Shown: positions 1 through 7,893 of the stretch, in pieces
Numbering within the stretch: position 1 is the stretch's first letter
Layout of the letters: every line of letters starts with the position of its first letter
Source: Candidatus Mediterraneibacter faecipullorum
Lineage (GTDB): Bacteria > Bacillota > Clostridia > Lachnospirales > Lachnospiraceae
Assembly (NCBI GenBank): GCA_019119675.1
Contig: DWWO01000077.1
Coordinates: 1 to 44,583, forward strand
Direction: 5' to 3'
DNA length: 44,583 nt
Notes under the pieces: generated by a model
Database searches by the model: none
What the model was told of the DNA's origin: nothing
What the model saw: only the letters and a program-made list of their open reading frames with translations
Made by a program: the position numbers and the translations under genes

Positions 1-261
1 TTTGCTCATAAAAAGGGAGTTGGTTCTACAAAGAACGGACGTGACTCAGAGGCTAAGAGACTGGGTGCGAAGAGAGCTGACGGACAGTTTGTAAAAGCCG
101 GAAACATTCTCTACAGACAGCGCGGAACAAAGATTCACCCGGGTGTGAACGTAGGACGCGGCGGAGATGACACTCTGTTTGCACTGGTAGACGGTGTTGT
201 AAGATACGAGAGAAAAGGAAGAGATAAGAAACAGGTTTCTATCTATCCGGTAGCTGAGTAA
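1..261 (+). CDS. rpmA: 50S ribosomal protein L27 (3' part; start lies outside the window)
   Basis: The open frame begins at base 1 and ends at TAA 259-261, giving 86 residues. The start [17 protein letters not shown] is the conserved L27 N-terminus, which reaches towards the peptidyl-transferase centre of the 50S subunit. A Phe codon directly before AHKKG means translation starts further upstream: Firmicute L27 carries a short extension ending in FF that is cut before Ala by the cysteine protease Prp (family knowledge). Only the last residue of that extension is visible. The C-terminal part ([32 protein letters not shown]) is complete. The expected upstream neighbours, rplU and the prp gene, are outside. 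A strong terminator follows directly. Confidence 0.97.
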   Translation, partial: FAHKKGVGSTKNGRDSEAKRLGAKRADGQFVKAGNILYRQRGTKIHPGVNVGRGGDDTLFALVDGVVRYERKGRDKKQVSIYPVAE

Positions 262-270
262 AACAGTCAG

Positions 271-299
271 GCCCCAGACATTTACAGTCTGGGGCTTTT
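271..299 (+). terminator. Rho-independent terminator after rpmA
   Basis: The stem GCCCCAGAC (271-279) pairs perfectly with GTCTGGGGC (287-295) over a 7-base loop, followed by TTTTA. It lies 9 bases after the rpmA stop and 28 bases before obg, so obg probably depends on read-through or a promoter I could not recognise. Confidence 0.93.
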
Positions 300-327
300 A
301 TCACATTATCAGAGAAAAGGAGACGTT

Positions 328-1611
328 ATGTTCGCTGACAGAGCTAAAATATATATCAGATCCGGCAAGGGCGGTGACGGACACTGCAGCTTCCGAAGAG
401 AACTCTACGTGCCCAACGGCGGACCGGACGGCGGTGACGGCGGCCGGGGCGGTGATCTGATCTTTGAAATAGACGAAGGACTTAATACACTGTCTGACTA
501 CCGCCACAGGCGCAAATATGCGGCCGGAGACGGTGAGCCCGGCGGAAAGCGCAGATGCCACGGCAAAGACGGAAAGGATCTTGTTCTGTATGTACCTGAA
601 GGCACCGTCATCAAAGAAGCAGTCTCAGGGAAAGTCATTGCAGATATGTCGGGAGATAACCGCCGGCAGGTAGTGTTAAAAGGCGGGAAAGGCGGCCTTG
701 GCAATCAGCATTTTGCAACTGCAACCATGCAGGTGCCGAAATATGCACAGCCCGGTCAGCCGGCACGTGAGCTCGAGGTCAGCCTTGAACTCAAAGTGAT
801 CGCAGACGTCGGTCTGATCGGTTTCCCGAATGTGGGAAAATCCACCCTCCTTTCCAGAGTGACAAACGCAGAGCCGAAGATCGCCAACTATCACTTCACA
901 ACACTTAGTCCAAACCTCGGTGTTGTGGACCTGGATGGTACAAAGGGATTTGTAATGGCGGATATTCCCGGGCTTATCGAAGGTGCTTCCGAGGGCGTCG
1001 GACTGGGACATGAATTTCTTCGTCACATTGAGCGCACGAAGCTTATGATCCATGTAGTAGATGCCGCTGGAACAGAAGGCAGAGATCCCATCGATGATAT
1101 TTATAAGATCAATGCAGAACTTGAGGCTTACAATCCGGAAATCGCGAAGCGTCCCCAGGTGATAGCTGCCAATAAGACGGATCTGATCTATGATCCGGAG
1201 GAAGATCCGGTAGAGCGTCTGAAACAGGAGTTTGAGCCGAAAGGTATCCCCGTATTTCCAATCTCCGGTGCAACAGGAAAAGGTGTATCCGAGCTTCTCT
1301 ATTATGTAAGCTCACAGCTTGATACCATGGACAGGACCCCGGTTGTATTTGAGCAGGAGTATTTCCCGGAGGATGAGCTGATCTACGAAGAACTTCCTTA
1401 TACAGTGGAAGTAGAAGACGGCATGTATGTTGTAGAAGGACCGAAGATCGAGAAGATGCTCGGTTACACGAATCTGGATTCAGAGAAAGGCTTTGCATTC
1501 TTCCAGAAATTCTTAAAAGAGACCGGCATTCTCGATGAACTGGAGGCAAAAGGCATCCAGGAAGGCGATACGGTAAGAATGTACGGTCTGCAGTTTGACT
1601 ATTATAAATAA
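328..1611 (+). CDS. obg: GTPase Obg (ribosome assembly / stress GTPase)
   Basis: A 427-residue P-loop GTPase that binds the large ribosomal subunit and takes part in 50S maturation and stress control. The glycine-rich Obg fold covers about residues 1-158 (GGDGG and GGKGG repeats). The G domain follows: G1 GFPNVGKS 165-172, TTLSPN switch I near 191-196, G3 DIPG 212-215 and G4 NKTD 282-285. A C-terminal OCT domain (about 350-427) is present, as in Firmicute Obg and unlike the E. coli type tail. AAAGGAG at 314-320 sets the ATG at 328. rpmA-obg linkage is the usual arrangement; yhbY follows after 59 bases. Confidence 0.98.
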   Translation: MFADRAKIYIRSGKGGDGHCSFRRELYVPNGGPDGGDGGRGGDLIFEIDEGLNTLSDYRHRRKYAAGDGEPGGKRRCHGKDGKDLVLYVPEGTVIKEAVSGKVIADMSGDNRRQVVLKGGKGGLGNQHFATATMQVPKYAQPGQPARELEVSLELKVIADVGLIGFPNVGKSTLLSRVTNAEPKIANYHFTTLSPNLGVVDLDGTKGFVMADIPGLIEGASEGVGLGHEFLRHIERTKLMIHVVDAAGTEGRDPIDDIYKINAELEAYNPEIAKRPQVIAANKTDLIYDPEEDPVERLKQEFEPKGIPVFPISGATGKGVSELLYYVSSQLDTMDRTPVVFEQEYFPEDELIYEELPYTVEVEDGMYVVEGPKIEKMLGYTNLDSEKGFAFFQKFLKETGILDELEAKGIQEGDTVRMYGLQFDYYK

Positions 1612-1670
1612 ATTATCGATTTAAATTACAAAACTTATAACAGTTATTACAGATAAAAAAGGAGAGAGCG

Positions 1671-1964
1671 ATGACAACAAAACAGAGAGCTTATTTAAAA
1701 AGCCTTGCCATGACAATGGAGCCGATCTTCCAGGTCGGAAAATCCAGTATGACGCCGGGGCTCACCGAAGCAATCTCAGAGGCACTCGCTGCACGGGAGC
1801 TGATCAAGATCAGTGTCCTTAAGAACTGCGCCGACGATCCGCGTGAACTGGCTGAGATCATTTCCGAGCGTACCCGCTCAGAGATCGTGCAGGTCATCGG
1901 CAAGAAGATCGTGCTTTACCGCGAGGGAAAAGACGATAAAAAGAAGATCGTCCTTCCACAGTAG
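1671..1964 (+). CDS. yhbY: YhbY-family (CRM domain) RNA-binding protein
   Basis: A 97-residue protein consisting of one CRM domain. It opens with LTxKQRAYLKSLA-like residues and has the family's GKSSMTPGL turn near 23-31 (the GxxG-type RNA-contact loop). YhbY proteins associate with pre-50S particles and are thought to help ribosome assembly, which fits the neighbours obg and rsfS. AAAGGAG ends about 10 bases before the ATG. nadD begins 17 bases after the stop. Confidence 0.93.
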   Translation: MTTKQRAYLKSLAMTMEPIFQVGKSSMTPGLTEAISEALAARELIKISVLKNCADDPRELAEIISERTRSEIVQVIGKKIVLYREGKDDKKKIVLPQ

Positions 1965-1981
1965 AATACAGGGTGAATCAT

Positions 1982-2596
1982 ATGAAAATAGGAATCATGG
2001 GCGGTACGTTTGACCCGATCCACATCGGACACCTTCTTCTCGGAGAATTTGCCTACGAAAACTTCCACCTGGATGAGATATGGTTTCTCCCCAACGGAAA
2101 TCCGCCTCATAAAACGACAGATGAGAGCGGAGTATCTTTAGACGACCGCATTGAAATGGTAAAGCTTGCAACGGATGATGTTCCTTATTTTCGTCTGAAT
2201 CTCTATGAAGCGTCATCCAAAAAACATTCGTACACATACAGTACAATGAGAGCACTGCGGGAAATGTATCCGGAGCATGAGTTTTTTTTCATACTCGGCG
2301 CGGACTCACTGTTTTCCATCGAGCAGTGGAAAAACTTCCGCGAGATTTTCCCCTCCTGCACGATCCTCGCGGCAATGCGGGACGACAAAGACACGGAGAG
2401 TATGCAGGCTCAGATCCGGTATCTGAACGAAAAATACGGGGCGGATATCCGGCTTCTGCAGGCGCCTCTTGTGGAGATTTCTTCGACAACAATACGCAGG
2501 AGAGCAGAGAATGGCCTGAGCATCCGCTATATGGTGCCGGACGTTGTATCAGAATACATTCAAAGCAATGCTCTCTATAAGATAAAATCAGAGTAA
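1982..2596 (+). CDS. nadD: Nicotinate-nucleotide adenylyltransferase
   Basis: Transfers AMP from ATP to nicotinate mononucleotide, making deamido-NAD in cytosolic NAD synthesis. The 204-residue product has the nucleotidyltransferase signature GGTFDPIHIGH at 7-17 (HxGH H14-H17) and ISSTTIR near the C-terminus, which replaces the classical ISSTxIR motif. A longer reading from GTG 1973 is possible. I prefer ATG 1982 because AGGGTGA (1970-1976) is correctly spaced for it and overlaps the GTG, and because MKIGIMGGTFD is the family N-terminus. yqeK follows after 17 bases, the standard pair in Firmicutes. Confidence 0.97.
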   Translation: MKIGIMGGTFDPIHIGHLLLGEFAYENFHLDEIWFLPNGNPPHKTTDESGVSLDDRIEMVKLATDDVPYFRLNLYEASSKKHSYTYSTMRALREMYPEHEFFFILGADSLFSIEQWKNFREIFPSCTILAAMRDDKDTESMQAQIRYLNEKYGADIRLLQAPLVEISSTTIRRRAENGLSIRYMVPDVVSEYIQSNALYKIKSE

Positions 2597-2613
2597 AGGA
2601 GTGTCTGACAGTT

Positions 2614-3180
2614 ATGACAGAAGAGCTTCTCAAGATCCGCAAAGATCTGTCTAAAAAACTGAAAAATGAACGCTTTGAGCATACGATCGGCGTCATGTAT
2701 ACTGCTGCTTCACTTGCAATGTGCTATGGCTCAGATATCCAGAAAGCACTGACAGCAGGGCTTCTGCATGACTGCGGCAAATACTGTTCTGCAAAAGAGC
2801 AGATCAAACTGTGCAGGAAATATGATATTCAGCTTACAGAATCCGAATTGGAAATGCCTGCGCTAGTCCACGCAAAACTTGGCGCTTATCTTGCCCGCCA
2901 TGAATACAAAGTCAAAGACCAGGATGTCCTTGATGCGATCACCTGCCATACAACCGGAAGGCCGGGTATGACACTGCTCGAAAAGATCATTTATATCGCG
3001 GATTATATTGAACCAAACAGAAGGATCATCCCCGGACTGGAGGAAATCCGGGGCATTGTATTTCAGGATATCGACAGAGCTGTCTATCTGTCTGCCAAAA
3101 ATACTGTCCGGTATCTGAATGACGGCGGGAAAGCAGTAGACCCTATGACAGTAAGTACCTGCGAATATTATCAAAAATAA
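2614..3180 (+). CDS. yqeK: HD-domain Ap4A hydrolase (YqeK family)
   Basis: A 188-residue HD-superfamily hydrolase. Characterised family members split diadenosine tetraphosphate symmetrically to two ADP using an iron centre (family knowledge). The metal ligands are visible: H23 in FEHT, HD at 52-53 in GLLHDCGK, a His in PALVHAKLG, H in ITCHTTG, and D in IYIADYIEPNR. AAAGGAG lies about 12 bases before ATG 2614. Linkage to nadD suggests nucleotide/NAD housekeeping. rsfS follows after 61 bases, as in other Firmicutes. Confidence 0.93.
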   Translation: MTEELLKIRKDLSKKLKNERFEHTIGVMYTAASLAMCYGSDIQKALTAGLLHDCGKYCSAKEQIKLCRKYDIQLTESELEMPALVHAKLGAYLARHEYKVKDQDVLDAITCHTTGRPGMTLLEKIIYIADYIEPNRRIIPGLEEIRGIVFQDIDRAVYLSAKNTVRYLNDGGKAVDPMTVSTCEYYQK

Positions 3181-3241
3181 TCAGAAATAAAAAGTACGAA
3201 TAATAAAATTATAGTTTATAAATTATACTAGGAGGCATGAA

Positions 3242-3598
3242 ATGAATCAGGCAAAAGAGATGGCACGCATCGCATATGATGCACTCAGCGACAAAAAAGG
3301 CGAGGATATCAAGATCATCGATATCACCGGAGTTTCTGTACTCGCTGATTATTTCATCATCGCAAACGGAAACAGCGACAGTCAGGTAAACGCCCTGGTT
3401 GACAATGTAGAGGAAGAGCTGCACAAAGCTGGTTATCACCTCAAACAGCGTGAAGGCCGTGCAAATTCAAGCTGGATCCTGCTCGATTTCGGGGATATCA
3501 TTGTCCATGTATTTGACAAAGATAACCGTCTGTTCTACGATCTGGAAAGAATCTGGAAAGATGGAAAAGACATCACAGTTGAAGAACTTTCTGAATAA
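3242..3598 (+). CDS. rsfS: Ribosomal silencing factor RsfS
   Basis: A 118-residue RsfS/Iojap protein. It binds uL14 on free 50S subunits and blocks joining with 30S when nutrients are short. Family features seen are DISV-like DITGVSVLADYFIIANGNSDSQ (24-45, split), REGRANSSWILLDFGDIIVHVF and the C-terminal LE-RIW segment. AGGAGG at 3230-3235 precedes the ATG by 6 bases. It is the last gene of the left plus-strand block and ends before a bidirectional terminator. Confidence 0.97.
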   Translation: MNQAKEMARIAYDALSDKKGEDIKIIDITGVSVLADYFIIANGNSDSQVNALVDNVEEELHKAGYHLKQREGRANSSWILLDFGDIIVHVFDKDNRLFYDLERIWKDGKDITVEELSE

Positions 3599-3646
3599 CC
3601 CCTTATCTTAAAACACATAAGAAACGTGTACCGTCAGGCACACATA

Positions 3647-3690
3647 TAGAACAGGAGTCTGTAGAATTATCACTACAGGCTCCTGTTCTA
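3647..3690. terminator. Bidirectional terminator between rsfS and lexA
   Basis: An 18-base arm (3647-3664) pairs with 3673-3690 with a single G-U wobble over an 8-base loop. The convergent genes rsfS and lexA end on either side. U-rich tails are weak on both sides, but the long stem and position argue for termination of both transcripts. Confidence 0.82.
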
Positions 3691-3708
3691 ATATTTGCTG
3701 ATTATTAT

Positions 3709-4326
3709 CTATTTGAAAAGTCTGATCACACCGATCACTTTACCAAGAATAGAAACTTCCTTAACAATGATCGGATCCATAAAATCATTTTCGGGCTGGA
3801 GGCGATAAACGCCTTCCTCCTTATAGAAAGTCTTTACGGTCGCGCTGTCATCTACAAGCGCAACGACCATATCACCGTTTGAAGCGGTGTTGTCTTCCTC
3901 TACAAGTACCATATCCCCGTCAAGGATCCCGGCATTGATCATGCTTTCGCCTTTTACTTTCAACATAAATGTCTGCTTATTCGGCATATGTTCGACCGGA
4001 ATAGGGAAGTAGTCCTCAATATTCTCCTGAGCCAGGATCGGCTGCCCCGCAGCTACCTGTCCAACGATCGGAACATTGACCATCTCACGTCTCGTAAGAT
4101 TAAAATTGTCATCCAGGATCTCGATCGCTCTCGGTTTCGTAGGGTCTCTCCTTATGTATCCGTTCTTCTCAAGAGTCTCAAGATGAGAGTGGACAGAAGA
4201 AGTGGATTTCAGATTGACCGCTTCGCATATCTCGCGGACTGCCGGCGGAAATCCCCTCTGCAGAATCTGCATCTTGATATATTCTAATATTTCCTGCTGT
4301 TTTTTACTTATCTTTCCCTTAGCCAT
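3709..4326 (-). CDS. lexA: LexA, SOS-response transcriptional repressor
   Basis: A 205-residue repressor that self-cleaves when RecA filaments form on damaged DNA. The N-terminal winged helix covers about 1-70 (recognition helix around [16 protein letters not shown]). The S24 peptidase domain follows: cleavage site Ala93-Gly94 in VAAGQP, nucleophile Ser128 in KGESMINAG, and general base Lys165 in DSATVKTF. All catalytic residues are intact. GGAGG (complement of 4332-4336) precedes the ATG. It is divergent from the yneA-like gene, with LexA-box-like sites between them, so it almost certainly represses itself. Confidence 0.98.
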   Translation of the reverse strand: MAKGKISKKQQEILEYIKMQILQRGFPPAVREICEAVNLKSTSSVHSHLETLEKNGYIRRDPTKPRAIEILDDNFNLTRREMVNVPIVGQVAAGQPILAQENIEDYFPIPVEHMPNKQTFMLKVKGESMINAGILDGDMVLVEEDNTASNGDMVVALVDDSATVKTFYKEEGVYRLQPENDFMDPIIVKEVSILGKVIGVIRLFK

Positions 4327-4381
4327 AACTTCCTCCGATAATTTTACTACTTATTATACTACCACAGCAAATCTGAAAAAG

Positions 4382-4485
4382 CAAACATTTGTTGCGAAAA
4401 TATGTTCGATTTTTCTATTGACAAACAGATGTTCGCGCAATATAATATCAAATATAGAACAGCTGTTTGCATGAATAAACGTTCG
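4382..4485. promoter_or_regulatory. Cluster of five LexA-box-like operators (SOS boxes)
   Basis: Five 14-base sites resemble the Firmicute SOS box CGAAC-N4-GTTCG. They are 4382-4395 (three mismatches), 4395-4408 CGAAAATATGTTCG (one), 4422-4435 CAAACAGATGTTCG (one), 4456-4469 AGAACAGCTGTTTG (two) and 4472-4485 TGAATAAACGTTCG (two). The third lies between the -35 and -10 of the yneA-like promoter and the fourth just after its start site. The first two lie nearer lexA and could serve its autorepression. Matching was done by eye. Confidence 0.82.
4418..4446 (+). promoter_or_regulatory. Sigma-A promoter of the yneA-like gene
   Basis: A consensus TTGACA (4418-4423) and TATAAT (4441-4446) are separated by 17 bases. 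A LexA box fills the spacer. The transcript would start near 4453, leaving a leader of about 120 bases before ATG 4577. Such a strong core promoter fits a gene held fully off by LexA and released on damage. Confidence 0.9.
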
Positions 4486-4576
4486 ATTCAAGGTATACTT
4501 GTATACAATTTAATTCATGTAGTCAAAAGGATTAATGTGAGTATTGATTTCAACTAATGAAAAGGGGTTTTTTAAA

Positions 4577-4915
4577 ATGAAAAAGAGGGTATCAGGCAAT
4601 TCCGCTAAAAAACGTTTCAGAAGATTTTTTACAGGTATCATTTTAATGATGGTCATCTGTATATCATTTGGTGCATTTCTTGTATCTGCACATGAAAAAA
4701 CATCTGCCGATGATACTGTATATAAGTATTACAAAAGCATCGAGATCCAGTCAGGGGACACACTTTGGGCGATCGCTGAAGATACAATGACAGATGAATA
4801 CAATTCAGTTGCTGAATACGTACAGGTGCTCAAAGACATGAATAACCTTGATTCAGATAACATACAGGCAGGTCAGAATCTGATCATTGCTTATAATGAT
4901 TCAGTCTTATATTGA
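4577..4915 (+). CDS. yneA: YneA-like SOS cell-division inhibitor (LysM protein)
   Basis: A 112-residue membrane-anchored protein. A basic N-terminus (MKKRVSGNSAKKRFRRF) is followed by one membrane segment (about 18-41), then a LysM domain (about 57-108; SGDTLWAIAED through DNIQAGQNLIIAY). B. subtilis YneA has the same plan, lies divergent from lexA and delays septation during SOS. The same place and SOS boxes here support that role, although sequence identity was not measured. ATG 4577 is preferred over an in-frame TTG at 4544 because AAAAGGGG (4560-4567) is spaced for it. RNA-level control by LexA is expected. Confidence 0.82.
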   Translation: MKKRVSGNSAKKRFRRFFTGIILMMVICISFGAFLVSAHEKTSADDTVYKYYKSIEIQSGDTLWAIAEDTMTDEYNSVAEYVQVLKDMNNLDSDNIQAGQNLIIAYNDSVLY

Positions 4916-4966
4916 TGGTATCAATATACATCCCTATGTATTGATATATATTATACACCCACTTAA

Positions 4967-5000
4967 GGCCGGAGCAGTACGGAAGAAGTCTGATCCGGCC
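4967..5000 (+). terminator. Possible terminator after the yneA-like gene
   Basis: GGCCGGA (4967-4973) pairs with TCCGGCC (4994-5000) across a 20-base loop, followed by TCTTATCC. The tail is poor and the loop long, so this is tentative. A second AT-rich hairpin (4919-4946, one bulge) sits directly after the stop codon and could protect or end the transcript. The rest of 4916-5155 holds only the next promoter. Confidence 0.4.
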
Positions 5001-5053
5001 TCTTATCCGCACATTTTAATCTATACGACAAATACTGATTTTTCCAAAAGATA

Positions 5054-5082
5054 TAGACAAAAATGATCGTTTCAGCTATAAT
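5054..5082 (+). promoter_or_regulatory. Promoter of the tyrosine recombinase gene
   Basis: TAGACA (5054-5059) and TATAAT (5077-5082) are separated by 17 bases, with the predicted start near 5089 and a leader of about 67 bases. AAGGGG (5140-5145) precedes the ATG at 5156. No LexA box was seen here. Confidence 0.7.
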
Positions 5083-5155
5083 TATATTATAAATGGGTAA
5101 TTTTATCAGATTCTTTTCATTATTATTAATAAGATTGATAAGGGGTTAAATAATT

Positions 5156-6241
5156 ATGGGGACTACAGAAAAAACAGAAACATTGACAACAAAAACTTAT
5201 CACGAACAGAAATATATCGACAATACACTGCGGCTCAGATCGATCCTTAAGACATTGCCGCCGTTTGCAAAGGATTATTTTCGTGCGGTCGAACCGACCA
5301 CATCAGCAAGGACGCGTATTTCCTATGCTTATGACATCCGCGTTTTCTTTCATTTTTTAATGGAAAATAATCCCGTATATAAGAATTATGCGATCGATCA
5401 GTTTACTCTGCAGGATCTGGAACGCTTAGAACCTGTTGATATCGAGGAATATCAGGAATACCTTAAAGTGTATGAAAATGACGAAAAAAAACAGATCACG
5501 AACACGGAAAAGGGACTTGCGCGCAAGATGTCAGCCCTGAGAAGTTTCTATGGTTATTACTACAAGAGGCAGGCGATCACTATGAATCCGACTTTACTTG
5601 TCGATATGCCGAAACTTCACGATAAAGCCATCATCCGTCTTGATACCGATGAGGTAGTCAAGCTTCTCGATTATGTAGATCATGGCGGGGACAATCTTAC
5701 CGGTCAGCGCAAAGTATATTATGAAAAGACAAAAAACCGTGATCTTGCAATCCTGACCCTTCTTCTCGGGACAGGTATCCGTGTATCCGAATGTGTAGGA
5801 CTTGATATACAGGATGTGGATTTCAAAAATAATGGTATCAAGGTAACTCGGAAAGGCGGAAATGAAATGGTCGTCTATTTCGGCGAAGAAGTCGAAAATG
5901 CCCTCAAGACCTATATGTATACGACACGCAAGACTACTCTCCCGCTTCCAGGTCATGAAAATGCCCTTTTTCTCTCTACCCAGAAAAAACGTATGGGCGT
6001 ACAGGCTGTCGAGAATATGGTCAAGAAATATGCCCGTGAGGTGACTCCAAATAAGAAGATCACCCCCCATAAGCTCCGCAGCACCTACGGTACGGCGCTC
6101 TACAAGGAGACAGGTGATATTTACCTTGTCGCGGATGTTCTCGGCCACAAGGACGTAAATACGACCAAAAAACACTATGCGGCAATCGATGAGAACCGCA
6201 GGCGGAAAGCCGCCGGAGCTGTCAAGCTCCGGGAGGTATGA
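5156..6241 (+). CDS. Xer-type tyrosine recombinase
   Basis: A 361-residue site-specific recombinase. The N-terminal core-binding (SAM-like) domain covers about 35-155 and the catalytic domain about 160-345. All catalytic residues are visible: R209 (GTGIRVSE), K233 (TRKGGNE), H305 and R308 (HKLR), H331 (LGHKD) and Y341 (KHYAAID). The length exceeds E. coli XerC/XerD (about 300) through an N-terminal extension. Context is core chromosome with no phage genes, excisionase or attachment repeats, so I infer a resident XerC/XerD-like dimer-resolution enzyme and not a mobile integrase. Whether it is XerC, XerD or another paralogue cannot be decided here. Confidence 0.88.
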   Translation: MGTTEKTETLTTKTYHEQKYIDNTLRLRSILKTLPPFAKDYFRAVEPTTSARTRISYAYDIRVFFHFLMENNPVYKNYAIDQFTLQDLERLEPVDIEEYQEYLKVYENDEKKQITNTEKGLARKMSALRSFYGYYYKRQAITMNPTLLVDMPKLHDKAIIRLDTDEVVKLLDYVDHGGDNLTGQRKVYYEKTKNRDLAILTLLLGTGIRVSECVGLDIQDVDFKNNGIKVTRKGGNEMVVYFGEEVENALKTYMYTTRKTTLPLPGHENALFLSTQKKRMGVQAVENMVKKYAREVTPNKKITPHKLRSTYGTALYKETGDIYLVADVLGHKDVNTTKKHYAAIDENRRRKAAGAVKLREV

Positions 6242-6261
6242 TCGTTTCACAGTAATACCTC

Positions 6262-6290
6262 TTGTAATTCTGTCATCAGATCAGTATAAT
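6262..6290 (+). promoter_or_regulatory. Promoter of the ttcA-like gene
   Basis: TTGTAA (6262-6267) and TATAAT (6285-6290) are separated by 17 bases. The predicted start is near 6297, about 34 bases before ATG 6331. AAAGGA (6313-6318) serves as ribosome binding site. Confidence 0.72.
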
Positions 6291-6330
6291 ATAAAAATAT
6301 GCATCAAAAGAGAAAGGATCCGACAAAACT

Positions 6331-7083
6331 ATGCAGTTACAGCGTTTACTAAGCTATACAAGAAAAGCCGTCGATGAATATGATATGATACAGGAAAGCG
6401 ATCATATCGCAGTAGGGATATCCGGCGGGAAAGACAGTCTGACACTCCTATATGCACTCCATGGTCTCCGCCGTTTTTATCCGAAAAAATTTGAACTCAG
6501 TGCTATAACAGTGGATCTCGGATTTGAAGGCTTTGATCTCTCTCCGATCCAATCACTCTGCAGCGAGATGCAGGTTCCATATAAGATCGTTAAATCTGAA
6601 ATATACGATATCCTTTTCAACATACGCAAAGAAAGCAACCCTTGCTCTCTCTGCGCCAAGATGAGAAAAGGGGCGCTCAACCAGGCGATCAAGGAAATGG
6701 GATGCAATAAAGTTGCGTATGCTCATCACAAAGATGATATTATCGAGACAATGCTCCTCTCGCTGATCTTTGAAGGACGCTTTCATTCATTTTCCCCCAG
6801 AACTTATCTGGATCGCATGGATCTGACCGTTATCCGTCCGCTCATGTTTGTCGACGAAATGGATGTCATCGGTTTTAAAAACAAATATGATCTCCCGGTA
6901 GTTAAGAGCAAGTGTCCAGTAGACGGCTACACAAAACGTCAGTATGCGAAAGAGCTGCTCAGGCAGCTCAACACTGATCATCCCGGTGCCAGAGAGAGGA
7001 TGTTCCATGCGATCCTTTCCGGAAATATTTCCGGATGGCCGGAACGTACGATCCACAACCGTACAAAATCTGACAAATCCTGA
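6331..7083 (+). CDS. TtcA-family tRNA 2-thiolation ATPase (PP-loop)
   Basis: A 250-residue N-type ATP pyrophosphatase. The PP-loop SGGKDS spans 31-36. Two cysteines, C105 and C108 (NPCSLCAKMRKG), and a third at C195 (KSKCPVDG) match the three cysteines that hold the [4Fe-4S] cluster in TtcA, which makes 2-thiocytidine-32 in tRNA by activating C32 with ATP. The length is shorter than E. coli TtcA (311) but usual for the Firmicute branch. The tRNA substrate and position are inferred from the family. It has its own promoter and ends in a convergent terminator. Confidence 0.85.
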   Translation: MQLQRLLSYTRKAVDEYDMIQESDHIAVGISGGKDSLTLLYALHGLRRFYPKKFELSAITVDLGFEGFDLSPIQSLCSEMQVPYKIVKSEIYDILFNIRKESNPCSLCAKMRKGALNQAIKEMGCNKVAYAHHKDDIIETMLLSLIFEGRFHSFSPRTYLDRMDLTVIRPLMFVDEMDVIGFKNKYDLPVVKSKCPVDGYTKRQYAKELLRQLNTDHPGARERMFHAILSGNISGWPERTIHNRTKSDKS

Positions 7084-7112
7084 CAATATTTATGATAAGC
7101 GGATGAAAGATA

Positions 7113-7143
7113 TCCCGACAGATAAGAAATATATCTGCCGGGA
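7113..7143. terminator. Bidirectional terminator between the ttcA-like and cytidylate-kinase-like genes
   Basis: A 12-base arm (7113-7124) pairs with 7132-7143 with one mismatch over a 7-base loop, between the two convergent stop codons. Tails are A/T-rich but not pure U tracts on either strand. Confidence 0.7.
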
Positions 7144-7169
7144 AAATTCATCAGCTGTACCATTTATTC

Positions 7170-7817
7170 TTAAATCTTCCGTTTATCCTTTTCAATGCTT
7201 TCTTTCAGCTGGACATAATCTATGATTGCTTTTGCAGTTCCCTCAATCCCCAGTTCTGAACTGGTCAGACAGAGTTCATAACTTTCTGCATCCGACCATT
7301 TCTTATTAGTATAATAATTATAATAGCTGGAGCGTTTTTTATCTGTCTTGATGATCATATCCTTTGCTTTGGCATCCGTCAGGTCATAAATCCTTGCAAT
7401 TCGCCTGATCCTTGCCTCCAGATCAGCATGGATAAAGACACTTACCACATTCTTATATGACTCCAATGCGTAATCTGCGCAGCGCCCTACAAGAATACAC
7501 GGCCCCTCGTCTGCGATTTTTTTGATCGCGTCAAACTGTGCCAAAAAAACTTTATGATTGATCGGCATATCTGTATATGTATTTCCCGAATACCCCATGG
7601 AATACGTATCCATTACAAGAGAATACAGAAAACTGTTTGTCGGTTTCTCGTCATGTGTCTCAAAGATTTCCTCACAGATACCGCTTTCTTTAGCCGCACG
7701 GGCAAGCATTTCCTTGTCATACAGCTTAATGTCAAAAGCCTCGGCAACTTTGTAGCCGATCTCTCTTCCGGCACTTCCGAATTCGCGTCCTATTGTAATG
7801 ATCGTATTTGTTTTCAT
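7170..7817 (-). CDS. Cytidylate-kinase-like P-loop protein
   Basis: A 215-residue protein of the cytidylate-kinase-like family that is common in Clostridia beside a separate true Cmk. The N-terminus ITIGREFGSAGREIG gives a degenerate P-loop (GREFGSAGREI instead of GxGKGT). CILVGRCADYAL and the Arg-rich RIRRIARIYDL lid-like segment fit the nucleoside-monophosphate kinase fold. The substrate is not known. ATG 7817 is preferred over GTG 7826, since AAAGGAG is 10 bases from the ATG but adjacent to the GTG. It has its own promoter and is monocistronic between terminator and rluD. Confidence 0.85.
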   Translation of the reverse strand: MKTNTIITIGREFGSAGREIGYKVAEAFDIKLYDKEMLARAAKESGICEEIFETHDEKPTNSFLYSLVMDTYSMGYSGNTYTDMPINHKVFLAQFDAIKKIADEGPCILVGRCADYALESYKNVVSVFIHADLEARIRRIARIYDLTDAKAKDMIIKTDKKRSSYYNYYTNKKWSDAESYELCLTSSELGIEGTAKAIIDYVQLKESIEKDKRKI

Positions 7818-7893
7818 TTGAGCCACTCTCCTTTACGTCATATAGTTGTGATTTTGCATAAAAAATCTTCTGCAAAGCACATTTTATATGACT

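Noticed and set aside
4489-4506. GTATACTTGTATAC as a second promoter or operator of the yneA-like gene
   Set aside because: No -35 lies at the right distance and a much better promoter exists upstream. The palindrome is short and AT-rich.
5156-6241. Recombinase as sign of a mobile element or prophage
   Set aside because: Flanked by lexA/yneA and a ttcA-like gene, with no excisionase, repressor, phage genes, direct repeats or tRNA attachment site.
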